Source: Pseudomonas sichuanensis (GTDB lineage Bacteria; Pseudomonadota; Gammaproteobacteria; Pseudomonadales; Pseudomonadaceae). From it: a stretch of 64,000 nucleotides of DNA. Positions within the stretch are counted from its first letter, which is position 1. The number at the start of each line of letters is the position of its first letter. A model generated the notes under the pieces. It searched no databases, was not told the origin of the DNA, and saw only the letters and a list, made by a program, of their open reading frames with translations. Of this stretch, positions 36,101 through 44,152 are shown one piece after another. The stretch lies in the NCBI RefSeq assembly GCF_003231305.1, contig NZ_QKVM01000026.1:17260-81259 (forward strand). Direction: 5' to 3'. The translations under genes and the position numbers were made by a program.

Positions 36101-37946
36101 TCCTCGCCTGCTGCTCCTGGACCTGGCGGAAAACACCCTCGAGCAGTTGCCTCAGGCCCTGGCCGAAATGGGTGAGCTACAGGCACTGGATCTATCGGAA
36201 AACAACCTCGACCTGGATGATGACGCCAACCTGTCGCTGCTCGCCGGCATGACGCACCTGCAACGCCTCAACCTCACCGACGGCATTCGCGGCCTGTCGG
36301 TGGCCACGCTTGAACGCCTGTCGACGTTGCCATCATTGGCCTGGTTCCAGGCCGACCTCAACGAACTGGTGATGACCGCCGAACACTTCCAGGCCCTGCA
36401 GCGCTGGCCAGCCTTGCGCGGGCTGAGCCTGGGGCAGAACGCGATCGTGCTCGACGAGGCCGCACGCGCCGCGCTTGCTGGCCTCGACCGCCTGCAGATG
36501 CTGGTGCTCCATGAAAATCCCCTGGACCTGGCCCCCGATCTCACTGGCTGGACGCAGTTGCAGCAACTGGACCTGGAATCGAGCAACATCAGCCAATGGC
36601 CAATCGGGCTTGAAGCCCTGATGAACCAGGAGCCGCTTGAGCTGCGCCACCTGGACCTGAGCGCCAACGAACTGATCGATGCACCCGACCTGCAGCACAG
36701 CACCTACGCTCGCGCAATACGCGAAAGCCACCCAGGCATCGCCTACGCCCTCAATGGCAACCCCTTCAGCGACATGGCCCTTGGCATCCTCGCCGACGCC
36801 GGCTTCACTGTCACCGCCCCGATCGGCCAAGGTTACCTGTGGACGGCCGACTGGCCCGAAGAACTTCAGTTGCATATCAACAGCACCGCCCAGGCCCCAC
36901 AGTGGGGACCACTCTACGACCTGCTGCAGCGGCTGCCGGACACCCCGGACTTCCAGAGCGCGCCCGTGGCCATGACCCAGCGCATGCAGCGCGTGGTGCA
37001 ACTGCTGGCCACGGACGAAGCCGGCGCCGTCGGGGGCGGTTGGGGAAGAGCGCAGGTCCAGCAGCAGATCATCGACCTGCTCAACGACGCCACCGAGGAG
37101 TGCGTGGACCAGGCCATCCTGCTGTTCCAGGAAGTCGAGACCGAGGTGACGCTGTGGCAGGCGGTCAACCATGCCGCGGCGGATGACACCGACGAACAGG
37201 TCGCGGTGCAAAGCATTCTGGCCCTGCTGCGCCAACGCGTGCTGGACGAACATGTCGGCGCCCTTTACCAGGCCCGTAAGGCCAGGCGTACCGCGCTCAG
37301 GGCCGACGGCCACGATCCGGCCAGGGACACGGCCCCGCCCCTGCACCCTGACGATGACATCAGCGACCAGGAACTGACCAGCGATCACCCCGACGAGCTG
37401 GAAATGGCGCTGCTTGCGCGCATCCACCTCAAGGAACGGCTGGGCTTGCCGGCACAGCCGCAGTTCATGCGTTTCCCAATGCTGGCGCACCTGAACGATG
37501 CGACCCTGCAACGCCTGGGCGATGCCGTGGTAGCGAGCACCGACGCCTCGTCCCTGATCGATTGGGCCGTACGCCAGCGCTTCTGGCAGAGCTGGGTGCG
37601 CCGCTTGCGCCCACAGGCCTTCGAAACGCTGCGGGATCGATGGGAAGGCGCTTCCCAGTACTTCGATTCACTCAGCGAAGCCTCGGACACCATTGGCGCC
37701 TATACCGGCCCCGCAGTGCCGCCGGCCTACATCGACGCCCTGGAACGGGAGCTGGGCGCTGTACCCGGCCTGCACTGGCGCATCGACGGCACGGTCCAAC
37801 GCGTCGACCTGGTGTCCGCGCGCTACCCGAACGAAGGTGCGCTCTACCAGCGCGCCGCCGAGCTGTTGCTCAGTGCCCGCCAAGCCGATGAGAGTGCCTT
37901 GCTGGAGGAACTGACCGAGGTCATGGTCAACGTCTACCACCGCTGA
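33102..37946 (+). CDS. Giant LRR protein with dermonecrotic-toxin-like N-terminus and NEL-type E3 ubiquitin ligase domain
   Basis: The 1,614-residue protein has three parts. Residues 1 to about 900 resemble the DUF6543/dermonecrotic toxin N-terminal region, with two hydrophobic Gly/Ala-rich stretches near 391-425 and 440-465. Leucine-rich repeats run from about 955 to 1215 (LRLLSLNGLGTLDMADLNAF, LLLLDLAENTLEQLPQAL, LQALDLSENNLDL, LRHLDLSANELIDAP). The C-terminal 350 residues resemble the NEL domain of IpaH/SspH ligases, with catalytic Cys1334 in the C-x-D motif EECVDQAILLFQEVE. Such ligases transfer ubiquitin to eukaryotic host proteins. No signal peptide is visible and no secretion genes lie nearby, so delivery is unknown. 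Codon use matches neighbours. Confidence 0.85.
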   Translation: MTHSSLSPHLAFIHHRLARWIAGATAAERKQLERRVRASHAAMRRVQQALSPVQGIEAFCRPLLEEALPRWFPGRDLPSVEQGWVGLGNRTSSWMEAALQNFDADTSIELYTRTSSLERFGKQNASVAGDAHTFVSGVRNLDLGQRYRYHLQDHIDTDAFREALRQHDRAAFAAELSQASLQGHLDPRVALMGETVYAGLADSARQQLQCGYLSLFGIPLSGPMLIRMQPRDEVEACLLYLPGHPHQPLRQYPSLQAAATALTRLLHQQDERTFFSRYVSHVEQPRFAARLRSTLYPRYPYAELHPTPPVLEKGKHFSWIKRAFPAPTDLWQETLDLDASLELSFTPWAKDAFVERARTQVEQRLADAAAIAVPVAQRDAAAQLARVEQWLGVGLNVLNVAGFFVPALGELLLVIGGAQIVNEVLEGVHAANEGDADAAIGHLFGVLENLALFGALGAAGHFAEPLGALHDWSRIGAGEAQKLWPGELTPFARPRPWPQDRVPDSHGLYHWQEHLWLARDDMALALEQANDGSLKLAPVKGLHHQPELLGNGQGTWLLEHDRPLAWPDATLLGRLGPATEKLDASQLAQALRCSGYDSATLRRTLLDHRPIPALLLDSLEAFGGRPALAPAKPSPMARVLARDFPGLSHNARAEIVAQASPTDLKLFQNTERLPLTVAETARLYLRESRICKALARFHQDSGPVSDRDSLVFAMLPRLPGWTGNLRIELRVAMPEGDLVTAVGEPGHATKVLVRTEQGYKPYDEQGNELAGYEDLHRALLHAMPDSERNALGLHIHEGPTLRDRLFNLAASDRRRAALDLGMTPVRPQYRLPSRLPGERRIGYRLSGRGRGWLSEDELFDQLYPATPEGDREMLRQRLRYQAGPLTGAFGRLLDRLRVEYRQLDTALQRWVHAPEGLPVGAFEQQRALREAAAQRIRSAWRRESAQGPDDNIDDINLVIEGAGLSSLPTLPVRLPHIRLLSLNGLGTLDMADLNAFLGAFPRLLLLDLAENTLEQLPQALAEMGELQALDLSENNLDLDDDANLSLLAGMTHLQRLNLTDGIRGLSVATLERLSTLPSLAWFQADLNELVMTAEHFQALQRWPALRGLSLGQNAIVLDEAARAALAGLDRLQMLVLHENPLDLAPDLTGWTQLQQLDLESSNISQWPIGLEALMNQEPLELRHLDLSANELIDAPDLQHSTYARAIRESHPGIAYALNGNPFSDMALGILADAGFTVTAPIGQGYLWTADWPEELQLHINSTAQAPQWGPLYDLLQRLPDTPDFQSAPVAMTQRMQRVVQLLATDEAGAVGGGWGRAQVQQQIIDLLNDATEECVDQAILLFQEVETEVTLWQAVNHAAADDTDEQVAVQSILALLRQRVLDEHVGALYQARKARRTALRADGHDPARDTAPPLHPDDDISDQELTSDHPDELEMALLARIHLKERLGLPAQPQFMRFPMLAHLNDATLQRLGDAVVASTDASSLIDWAVRQRFWQSWVRRLRPQAFETLRDRWEGASQYFDSLSEASDTIGAYTGPAVPPAYIDALERELGAVPGLHWRIDGTVQRVDLVSARYPNEGALYQRAAELLLSARQADESALLEELTEVMVNVYHR

Positions 37947-37950
37947 CCTG

Positions 37951-37986
37951 ACGGGCGTGGCACGCACCAGCGCGTGCCACGCCCGT
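37951..37986. terminator. Bidirectional terminator between NEL-type gene and GGDEF-EAL gene
   Basis: A perfect 15-bp stem (acgggcgtggcacgc / gcgtgccacgcccgt) closes a 6-base loop between two convergent genes. Confidence 0.8.
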
Positions 37987-37994
37987 GGCGCGGG

Positions 37995-39677
37995 TTACCG
38001 CCACTGCTCTGGGTGCTGGTACCCCGCCACCCATTGCGCCACCCCGTGCGCAGGCATCGGCCGGGCGATGCAGTAGCCCTGCCCCAGCTCGCAACCCAGC
38101 CCCATCAGCACCCGCCCATGTTCCACGCTCTCCACCCCTTCGGCGATCACGGCGCGACCGAACGCCCTTGCCAGGCCGATCACCGCAGTGGTCAGCGCCA
38201 GGTCGTCATGATCATGGAGGATGTCGCGCACGAAGGATTTGTCGATCTTGATGGTCTGCGCCGGCAGGCGCTTGAGGTAGCTCAGCGAGGAAAAGCCGGT
38301 ACCGAAGTCATCCAGTGAAAAGCTCACCCCGAGTGCGCGGCAGGCGTCGAGGCAGCGGCCCACGCGGGCCAGGTTGTCGATCGCCACCGACTCGACGATT
38401 TCCAGGTCCAGCCGCCCAGGCGGTACCCCCGGATGACGCGCCAGCAACTGGGCCAGGCGCTCGGCAAAGTCACCGCGCTGCAACTGCCGGGCGGCGATAT
38501 TGACGCTGACGGACCAGTCGCATCCGCTCAAGCGCCACTGCTGCAATTGGCCCAGGGCCTGGTCGATGACCCATTCGCCCAACTCGACGATCAGGTCGGT
38601 CTGCTCCACCAGCGGCAGGAAATCCCCGGGGGGCACCGGCCCTTTGGAGGGATGCAGCCAGCGCAGCAGCGCCTCGAAACCCATCACCTGGCCACTGCGC
38701 ATGTTCACCTTGGGCTGGTAGTACAGGCACAGCTCACCTTCACGCAGGGCCCGACGCACCCGTGCCACGGTCTGGTGAGTGGCCTTGAGCTCTTGCTCCT
38801 GGGACACGTCGAACAGGTGATAGCGGTTACGCCCGCGCTGCTTGGCCACATACATGGCCTGGTCGGCGTGGCGCACCAGGGTGTCGGTGTCTTCGTCGTC
38901 CTGGGGGTACAGGGTCACGCCGATGCTGGCGCTGAGGGTCAATGAGTGCTCACGGACCGAATAGGGCGCGGCCAGCGCCTGCAGCACCCGCTGCAACGCC
39001 GCCTGCAACTGCTGCGGCCCCTCGACATAGCGCAGGATCAGCACGAACTCGTCGCCGGACAGGCGCGCCACCGCATCGCCGCCACGCAGGATGCCCTGCA
39101 GGCGCTTGGCGACCTGCACCAGCAGCAGGTCGCCGACGGCATGGCCGTAACCATCGTTGACCGCCTTGAAGCCGTCCAGGTCGAGCATGCACACCGCCAG
39201 CGGCACATCCTCGCGCCGGGAAAACGCCAACGCCTGGTTGAGCAGGTCGGAAAGGTAGGCGCGGTTCGGCAGGCCGGTCAGTACGTCATGCCCGACACGC
39301 CACTGCAGCGTGTGCAGCAACTGGCGCTTCTCGGTGACATCGAAACGGATCGACACGTACTTGCGTACCTTGCCGGTGTGCGGGTCGATCAGCGGCACCA
39401 TGGTGCTGTCGACCCAGTACAGCGATCCGTCCTTGGCCCGGTTGCAGATCTCGCCTTTCCACACCCGGCCGGCCGCCAGGGCCCGCCACATGTCGAGGAA
39501 GAAGCTCGGCTCATGCAGGCCGGAATTGAGGATGCGGTGGTTGGCCCCCAGCAGTTCCTCGCGGCTGTAGCCGGAAATGCTGCAGAACTGCTGGTTGACG
39601 TAAGTGATCCGACCCTGCAGGTCGGTCTCGGAAAAGATCGCAGCCGCATCCACGGCTGCGCGATAGTTGTCGTCCAT
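37995..39677 (-). CDS. PAS-GGDEF-EAL c-di-GMP turnover protein
   Basis: The 560-residue cytoplasmic protein has a PAS domain (about 1-115, with PAC motif DVTEKRQLLH), a GGDEF domain whose active site reads SGDEF (207-211) with an intact RxxD inhibitory site R198-GGD five residues before it, and an EAL domain starting GFEALLRW (Glu335) with the metal loop DDFGTGFSSLSYLK. SGDEF is a known functional variant in some cyclases, so both synthesis and hydrolysis of c-di-GMP are possible. It lies 12 bases after the Aer-type receptor gene. The pair corresponds to aer1 and its partner in P. putida, which affect motility. Confidence 0.92.
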   Translation of the reverse strand: MDDNYRAAVDAAAIFSETDLQGRITYVNQQFCSISGYSREELLGANHRILNSGLHEPSFFLDMWRALAAGRVWKGEICNRAKDGSLYWVDSTMVPLIDPHTGKVRKYVSIRFDVTEKRQLLHTLQWRVGHDVLTGLPNRAYLSDLLNQALAFSRREDVPLAVCMLDLDGFKAVNDGYGHAVGDLLLVQVAKRLQGILRGGDAVARLSGDEFVLILRYVEGPQQLQAALQRVLQALAAPYSVREHSLTLSASIGVTLYPQDDEDTDTLVRHADQAMYVAKQRGRNRYHLFDVSQEQELKATHQTVARVRRALREGELCLYYQPKVNMRSGQVMGFEALLRWLHPSKGPVPPGDFLPLVEQTDLIVELGEWVIDQALGQLQQWRLSGCDWSVSVNIAARQLQRGDFAERLAQLLARHPGVPPGRLDLEIVESVAIDNLARVGRCLDACRALGVSFSLDDFGTGFSSLSYLKRLPAQTIKIDKSFVRDILHDHDDLALTTAVIGLARAFGRAVIAEGVESVEHGRVLMGLGCELGQGYCIARPMPAHGVAQWVAGYQHPEQWR

Positions 39678-39689
39678 AACCTTGGCAAC

Positions 39690-41255
39690 CTAGCGGTTGA
39701 AGCGCTCCACCAGGGCGCGCAATCCGGCGCACACCTGTTCCAGTTCGGCACCGCGCGAAGCGGCGGCGTTGGCGTGACGAGCACTTTGCTGCACCGTGCC
39801 GGCCACCCCGTTGATCTGCCGCGAGACATCCTCGGCCACTGCCGACTGCTCCTGTGAAGCCGCCGCCATCTGCTGGCTCATGTCGCTGATGCGCGACACG
39901 GCCTGGCGGATGCCCTGCAAGGCCTGTTGGGCCTGGGCGACCTGGGTCACGCCCTGGCCTGCGCCATCGATGCCCAGGCTGGCGATGCTCACCGCCTGCT
40001 CGGCACCGCTGCGCAGGGTGTCGATGATCGTCTGGATATGCAGGGTGGACTGGCGGGTCTTGTCGGCCAGCGCGCGTACCTCGTCGGCCACCACCGCAAA
40101 GCCACGCCCCTGTTCGCCGGCGCGGGCCGCCTCGATGGCGGCATTGAGCGCCAGCAGGTTGGTCTGCTCGGCGATGGCGCGGATCATCCCGGCGGCCTCG
40201 GCGATGGCACCGGTCTGACCGGCCAGGTCGTTAACCGCCTGGTTGATCTGCCCGACCGTGTCGGCCAACCCGCGAATGGCCGCGCCCGTGGCATCGGCGA
40301 CCTGGCTGCCCTGCTCGGCCAACAGGTGCGCGGTATGTGCCTCTTGTGCCGTGAGTTGCACATGGCCGGCCACTTCGCCAATGGAGGCGGCCATCTCGGT
40401 CATGGCGGTGGCAGTGAGGTCGGTTTCGGCGCGCTGTTCGAGCAGCGCCGACTCGGTACCGCGCGACAGCCGCCCGGCATCCTGCGCGGCGTCGGCCATC
40501 TGCGTGGCAAGGTCGCTGAGGCGGGTAAGCGCGGTTTTCAGGCGCGCCTCTTCGCTGATCAGGATCAGCTCCAGCTGCCCGGCGGCACCGGCCTGGTCGC
40601 TGTAGGTCAGCGCCACCAGCGGATCGCTGAAGGTGTTGCCGGCGCCCTCGGCGATCCCCTGCAGATAACGGCGCATACGGCTCTGGGCCCAGACGCCGAC
40701 ACCGGCGAACAACGCCAGGGTCAGCCCCTGGGCCGGCAGGCCCGGCCACAGCTGGTTGGCACCGATGGCCAGCGCGCCAGCGAGCAATGGCACGGCCATG
40801 GCACGCTGCAGCAATGCCAGGCGCCGGGCGGGCGACAAGGCAGCCTTGCCCGCCCGCAACCGCGCATACAGCGCCTCGGCCCGGGCTACCTGCTCACGGC
40901 TGGGGCGCACGCGCACCGATTCGTAACCGACCACCTGGCCGTTCTCCAGAATCGGGGTGACATAGGCACTGACCCAGTAGAAATTGCCGTTCTTGCAGCG
41001 GTTCTTGACGATACCCATCCAGCTCTGGCCGGCCTTGAGGTACTGCCACATCAGCTCGAACACCGCCTCGGGCATGTCGGGGTGGCGCACCAGGTTGTGC
41101 GGGCTGCCGATCAGCTCGGCCTGGCTGTAGCCGCTGATGGCGGCGAACTCGGCGTTGCAGTAGGTGATCAGGCTGGCCGTGTCGGTGGCAGAAATGAGCC
41201 GCTGGTGTTCGGGGAAGCTTTGCTCGACCGGGTTGACCGGGAGGTTCAGACGCAC
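39690..41255 (-). CDS. Aer-type PAS chemoreceptor (aerotaxis/energy taxis)
   Basis: The 521-residue protein has an N-terminal PAS domain of the Aer kind (ITYCNAEFAAISGYSQAELI, NLVRHPDMPEAVFELMW), which in Aer binds FAD and reports redox state. A paired hydrophobic segment near residues 150-185, a HAMP-like linker and a full signalling domain (EQTNLLALNAAIEAARAGEQ) follow. There is no periplasmic domain. I place the start at GTG 41255, with GGAG seven bases upstream, giving MRLNLPVNPVEQSF; the ATG at 41324 is less likely. It is first in an operon with the GGDEF-EAL gene. Confidence 0.88.
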   Translation of the reverse strand: MRLNLPVNPVEQSFPEHQRLISATDTASLITYCNAEFAAISGYSQAELIGSPHNLVRHPDMPEAVFELMWQYLKAGQSWMGIVKNRCKNGNFYWVSAYVTPILENGQVVGYESVRVRPSREQVARAEALYARLRAGKAALSPARRLALLQRAMAVPLLAGALAIGANQLWPGLPAQGLTLALFAGVGVWAQSRMRRYLQGIAEGAGNTFSDPLVALTYSDQAGAAGQLELILISEEARLKTALTRLSDLATQMADAAQDAGRLSRGTESALLEQRAETDLTATAMTEMAASIGEVAGHVQLTAQEAHTAHLLAEQGSQVADATGAAIRGLADTVGQINQAVNDLAGQTGAIAEAAGMIRAIAEQTNLLALNAAIEAARAGEQGRGFAVVADEVRALADKTRQSTLHIQTIIDTLRSGAEQAVSIASLGIDGAGQGVTQVAQAQQALQGIRQAVSRISDMSQQMAAASQEQSAVAEDVSRQINGVAGTVQQSARHANAAASRGAELEQVCAGLRALVERFNR

Positions 41256-41362
41256 GATGCAACTCCATTCGCGAACGGCCCGACGAGCGACCAGACGGGA
41301 TGTCGGGGCATCGGAACGGTTCATCCTGGATCAGCTCAAAGTACCCAACAGCAGTGTGTCGC

Positions 41363-41376
41363 GGCCCGAAAGGGCC
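41363..41376 (-). promoter_or_regulatory. Small GNRA-like hairpin in aer leader
   Basis: On the plus strand ggccc-gaaa-gggcc forms a 5-bp hairpin inside the presumed untranslated leader of the aer-type gene. Significance is unproven. Confidence 0.3.
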
Positions 41377-41402
41377 CGTTTCCCCCTGGAGGGATACTTG
41401 AA

Positions 41403-41453
41403 TGACTGATCAGTCAAAGCTGGCGATTCTACGAATTCCATCACATTTTGCAA
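41403..41453 (-). promoter_or_regulatory. Candidate promoter and palindromic operator of the aer operon
   Basis: On the minus strand TTGCAA (41448-41453) and TAGAAT (41426-41431) are spaced by 16 bases. Just downstream is the perfect 14-bp palindrome TGACTGATCAGTCA (41403-41416), well placed for a repressor. Confidence 0.5.
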
Positions 41454-41530
41454 ATAAAGGTGATGAATCGTGGCGTTGCGCTAAGCGAATAGATATCGTT
41501 AAGTGCTTGATTCTAAATGGGAATTGAGCG

Positions 41531-41845
41531 ATGACGAGTTCTGGCCTCGGTCCTGCCCTGCGCCGCTACCGCAAACTGGCGGGCTTCACGCAAGCGCAAC
41601 TGGGCGAACTGACCGGTTTCGACCCCAAGACCATAAGCCGCTTCGAAACCGGCACTTACACCCCCAGCATCGAGGCCTTGACCGGCTTTGCCGATGTACT
41701 GGGGGTGAGACTCAAAACCTTTTTCGCCGAGCCGGACGACGAAGAAGAGCAGCGTGCCTACCTCTTCCGTGCCATTCACAGAGCGCCCCCCAAGGATCTG
41801 GGCAAGCTGATCGTCGCCATCGATCAGGTCCTTGCAAAGCCCTGA
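41531..41845 (+). CDS. XRE-family helix-turn-helix protein
   Basis: The 104-residue protein has a Cro/C1-type helix-turn-helix (LRRYRKLAGFTQAQLGELTGF, then DPKTISRFETGTYTPSIEAL) in residues 8-62 and an acidic tail (EPDDEEEQ) with a helical C-terminus. It probably represses its own or a neighbouring promoter. It is divergent from the aer operon, and could recognise the 14-bp palindrome in the shared spacer, though that is only positional inference. There is no toxin gene partner beside it. Confidence 0.85.
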   Translation: MTSSGLGPALRRYRKLAGFTQAQLGELTGFDPKTISRFETGTYTPSIEALTGFADVLGVRLKTFFAEPDDEEEQRAYLFRAIHRAPPKDLGKLIVAIDQVLAKP

Positions 41846-41897
41846 AACTCCCCCGCGCACCACACCAGAGCAGAGCTGACCGCCTTGCACCACAACT

Positions 41898-41906
41898 GGT
41901 CAGACC
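41898..41906. promoter_or_regulatory. FadR/PdhR-type operator, site 1
   Basis: The sequence acTGGTCAGACCgg contains GGT-N3-ACC, the core TGGTNNNACCA recognised by FadR-subfamily GntR regulators. It lies 157 bases before the symporter gene. Confidence 0.5.
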
Positions 41907-41973
41907 GGTATGGCCAAAAAATCTTGCAATCAGGCCAATTTAGGCGTTACATGACCCTCGCAGTGAACAAACC

Positions 41974-41982
41974 GGTAAGACC
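41974..41982. promoter_or_regulatory. FadR/PdhR-type operator, site 2
   Basis: The sequence ccGGTAAGACCAc again contains GGT-N3-ACC, 76 bases after site 1 and 81 bases before the symporter start. The operon encodes a FadR-subfamily regulator. Confidence 0.55.
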
Positions 41983-42054
41983 ACAATAATTAAGTCCTGC
42001 ACTCTTTCGCTCCGTGTGGCTGGGGGGCAAGGACACCGACCCGAGATCCCTCCC

Positions 42055-43365
42055 ATGCTCAAATGGTGTTCGCGTTCGATCTTCCTCCAGGTTGTGCTCG
42101 GCCTCGCCCTAGGCGTTGCCTGTGGCCTGAGCTTCCCCGACCTGTCCCTGCAACTCAAACCCCTGGGTGACGGCTTCATCAAGCTGATCAAGATGCTCAT
42201 CGGCCTGATCGTGTTCTGCGTGGTGGTCAGCGGTATTTCCGGCGCCGGCGACCTGAAGAAGGTCGGGCGCATCGGCCTCAAATCGGTCATCTACTTCGAA
42301 GTGCTGACCACCCTGGCCCTGGTAATCGGCCTGGTATTCGCCTTTACCAGCGGTATCGGCAGCGGCGCCAACATCCACCTCGACCAGCTCTCCAGTGCCG
42401 ACGCCGGCGCCCTGGCCGACCGTGGCGCGCATATCCACAGCACCACCACCTTCCTGATGGACCTGATCCCCACCTCGGTGGTGGGTGCCTTCGCCGACAA
42501 CAACATCCTCCAGGTGCTGTTGTTCTCGGTGCTGTTCGGCAGCGCCCTGAACCTGGTGGGTGAATCGGCCTCGGGCATCTCGCGGCTGATCAACGAGCTG
42601 AGCCATGTGATCTTCCGCATCATGGGCATGATCGTGCGCCTGGCGCCGATCGGCGTGTTCGGTGCCATCGCCTTCACCACCAGCAAATATGGCCTGAGTT
42701 CGCTGCAGCACCTGGGCGGCCTGGTGGCGCTGTTCTACCTGACCTGCGCCGGCTTCGTGCTGATCGTCCTGGGTACCGTGATGCGCCTGTCGGGCCTGCG
42801 CCTGCTGCCCTTCATCAAGTACCTGCGTGAGGAATTGAGCATCGTACTGGGCACCGCCTCCTCCGATGCCGTGCTGCCACAGGTGATGCGCAAGCTCGAG
42901 CACTTGGGTATCGGCAGCTCCACCGTCGGCCTGGTGATCCCCACCGGCTACTCGTTCAACCTCGACGGTTTCTCCATCTACCTGACCCTGGCCATCGTGT
43001 TCATCGCCAACGCCACCGGCACGCCGTTGGCCATGAGCGACCTGCTGACCATCCTGTTGGTGTCGCTGGTGACTTCCAAGGGTGCCCACGGCATCCCAGG
43101 CTCGGCGTTGGTGATTCTCGCCGCCACCCTGACAGCGGTACCGGCGATCCCGGTGGTGGGCCTGGTACTGGTGCTGGCGGTGGACTGGTTCATGGGCATC
43201 GGCCGGGCGCTGACCAACCTCATCGGCAACTGCGTCGCCACCGTGGCCATCGCCCGCTGGGAGAAGGACATCGACCTGGACCGCGCCCACAACGTGCTGG
43301 CCAACAAGCCTGGCTTCGCTCACGCCCCCCGCAAGCAGGGCCAACCCCATCAACAGGAATTCTAA
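42055..43365 (+). CDS. DctA-like dicarboxylate/cation symporter
   Basis: The 436-residue inner-membrane protein of the DAACS family has GDGFIKLIKMLIGLIVFCVVVSGI, the HP1 serine-rich tip LGTASSDAVLP, the TM7 region GYSFNLDGFSIYL and the HP2 tip GAHGIPGSALVIL. These are all substrate- and Na+-binding signatures of C4-dicarboxylate or glutamate carriers. The SFNLDG version favours dicarboxylates (DctA) over glutamate. It is followed by two GntR-family regulators in the same direction, and two FadR-type operators precede it. Confidence 0.9.
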   Translation: MLKWCSRSIFLQVVLGLALGVACGLSFPDLSLQLKPLGDGFIKLIKMLIGLIVFCVVVSGISGAGDLKKVGRIGLKSVIYFEVLTTLALVIGLVFAFTSGIGSGANIHLDQLSSADAGALADRGAHIHSTTTFLMDLIPTSVVGAFADNNILQVLLFSVLFGSALNLVGESASGISRLINELSHVIFRIMGMIVRLAPIGVFGAIAFTTSKYGLSSLQHLGGLVALFYLTCAGFVLIVLGTVMRLSGLRLLPFIKYLREELSIVLGTASSDAVLPQVMRKLEHLGIGSSTVGLVIPTGYSFNLDGFSIYLTLAIVFIANATGTPLAMSDLLTILLVSLVTSKGAHGIPGSALVILAATLTAVPAIPVVGLVLVLAVDWFMGIGRALTNLIGNCVATVAIARWEKDIDLDRAHNVLANKPGFAHAPRKQGQPHQQEF

Positions 43366-43372
43366 GCCTGAA

Positions 43373-43397
43373 CCGGCCGGCGCCCAGCGCCGGCCGG
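43373..43397. terminator. Intercistronic hairpin after symporter gene
   Basis: An 11-bp perfect stem (ccggccggcgc / gcgccggccgg) with a 3-base loop lies between the symporter and FadR-like genes. No T-run follows; it may reduce readthrough into the regulator genes. Confidence 0.55.
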
Positions 43398-43435
43398 CCA
43401 AACGCAAGAATGCAGCGCCTCTCAAGGAGCGAACC

Positions 43436-44137
43436 GTGATCAGCTCTTCAACCGTAGTCACATCCGTGGTGGAGAAACTCCGCCAGGCCCTGGCCCGAGG
43501 CCAGTGGCGCAGCGGCGACATGCTGCCCGGCCAGCGCGAGCTGGCCGAGCAGCTGGGGATCAGCCGCCCCAGCCTGCGCGAAGCCGTCATCGTCCTGGAA
43601 ACCCTGGGCCTGGTGCGCTCGATGCCCGGCAAGGGCGTACTGGTGCTGGATGCCGACGCCGCACAGGCGCAAAGCCCGGAAGCCGTTGCCGCAGCCAGCC
43701 TGGCCGATGTGCTGGAACTGCGCTACACCCTCGAACCCTTCATTGCCGGGCTGGTGGCGCAATCGGCCGGCAGCCAGGACATTGGCCAGCTGCGCCTGAA
43801 CCTCATGGACATGCGCGAAGCACTCGACGCCGGCGATAGCGAAGCGGGCGTCAACGCCTACATCGCCTTCCACGAGGCGCTGTTCGCCCTGACCACCAAC
43901 CCGATCTTCCAGAGCGTGGTGCAGCAGACCGGCAATGCCCTCAAAGAGAGCGCCGAGATGCTGCGCAAATCGCCCGAACACCTGGCCGCGCGCCTGAGCG
44001 AAAACGAAGCGGTGGTGCGTGCCATCCGCGAACGCAACAGTGCCCAGGCCAGCCTGCAGATGCGCCGGCACATCCTCGCCGAGGGCGAGCGCATGGGCAT
44101 CGCCCTGAACATCCCGGACGAACACCCAGGCACCTGA
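43436..44137 (+). CDS. GntR-family regulator, FadR/PdhR subfamily
   Basis: The 233-residue protein has the GntR winged helix (GDMLPGQRELAEQLGISRPSLREAVIVLETLGLV) with the RPSLREA recognition helix of the FadR branch, and an all-helical FCD ligand domain with the metal-binding His set around FHEALFALTTNPIF and RRHI. It would repress a promoter carrying TGGTNNNACCA until an organic acid binds. Start is GTG at 43436 with AAGGAG six bases upstream. Two matching operators lie ahead of the symporter gene, making that the likely target. Confidence 0.9.
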   Translation: MISSSTVVTSVVEKLRQALARGQWRSGDMLPGQRELAEQLGISRPSLREAVIVLETLGLVRSMPGKGVLVLDADAAQAQSPEAVAAASLADVLELRYTLEPFIAGLVAQSAGSQDIGQLRLNLMDMREALDAGDSEAGVNAYIAFHEALFALTTNPIFQSVVQQTGNALKESAEMLRKSPEHLAARLSENEAVVRAIRERNSAQASLQMRRHILAEGERMGIALNIPDEHPGT

Positions 44138-44152
44138 AACAGGAGAGCGACC

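Noticed and set aside
33102..37946. Classifying the large gene as an RHS or adhesin protein
   Set aside because: No YD repeats, signal peptide, hemagglutinin repeats or core-clamp motifs; LRR and a C-x-D NEL-like motif are seen instead.
41912..41931. A sigma-54 promoter before the DctA-like gene (tggccaaaaaatcttgca)
   Set aside because: GG and GC are 12 bases apart instead of 10, and no sigma-54 activator is nearby.
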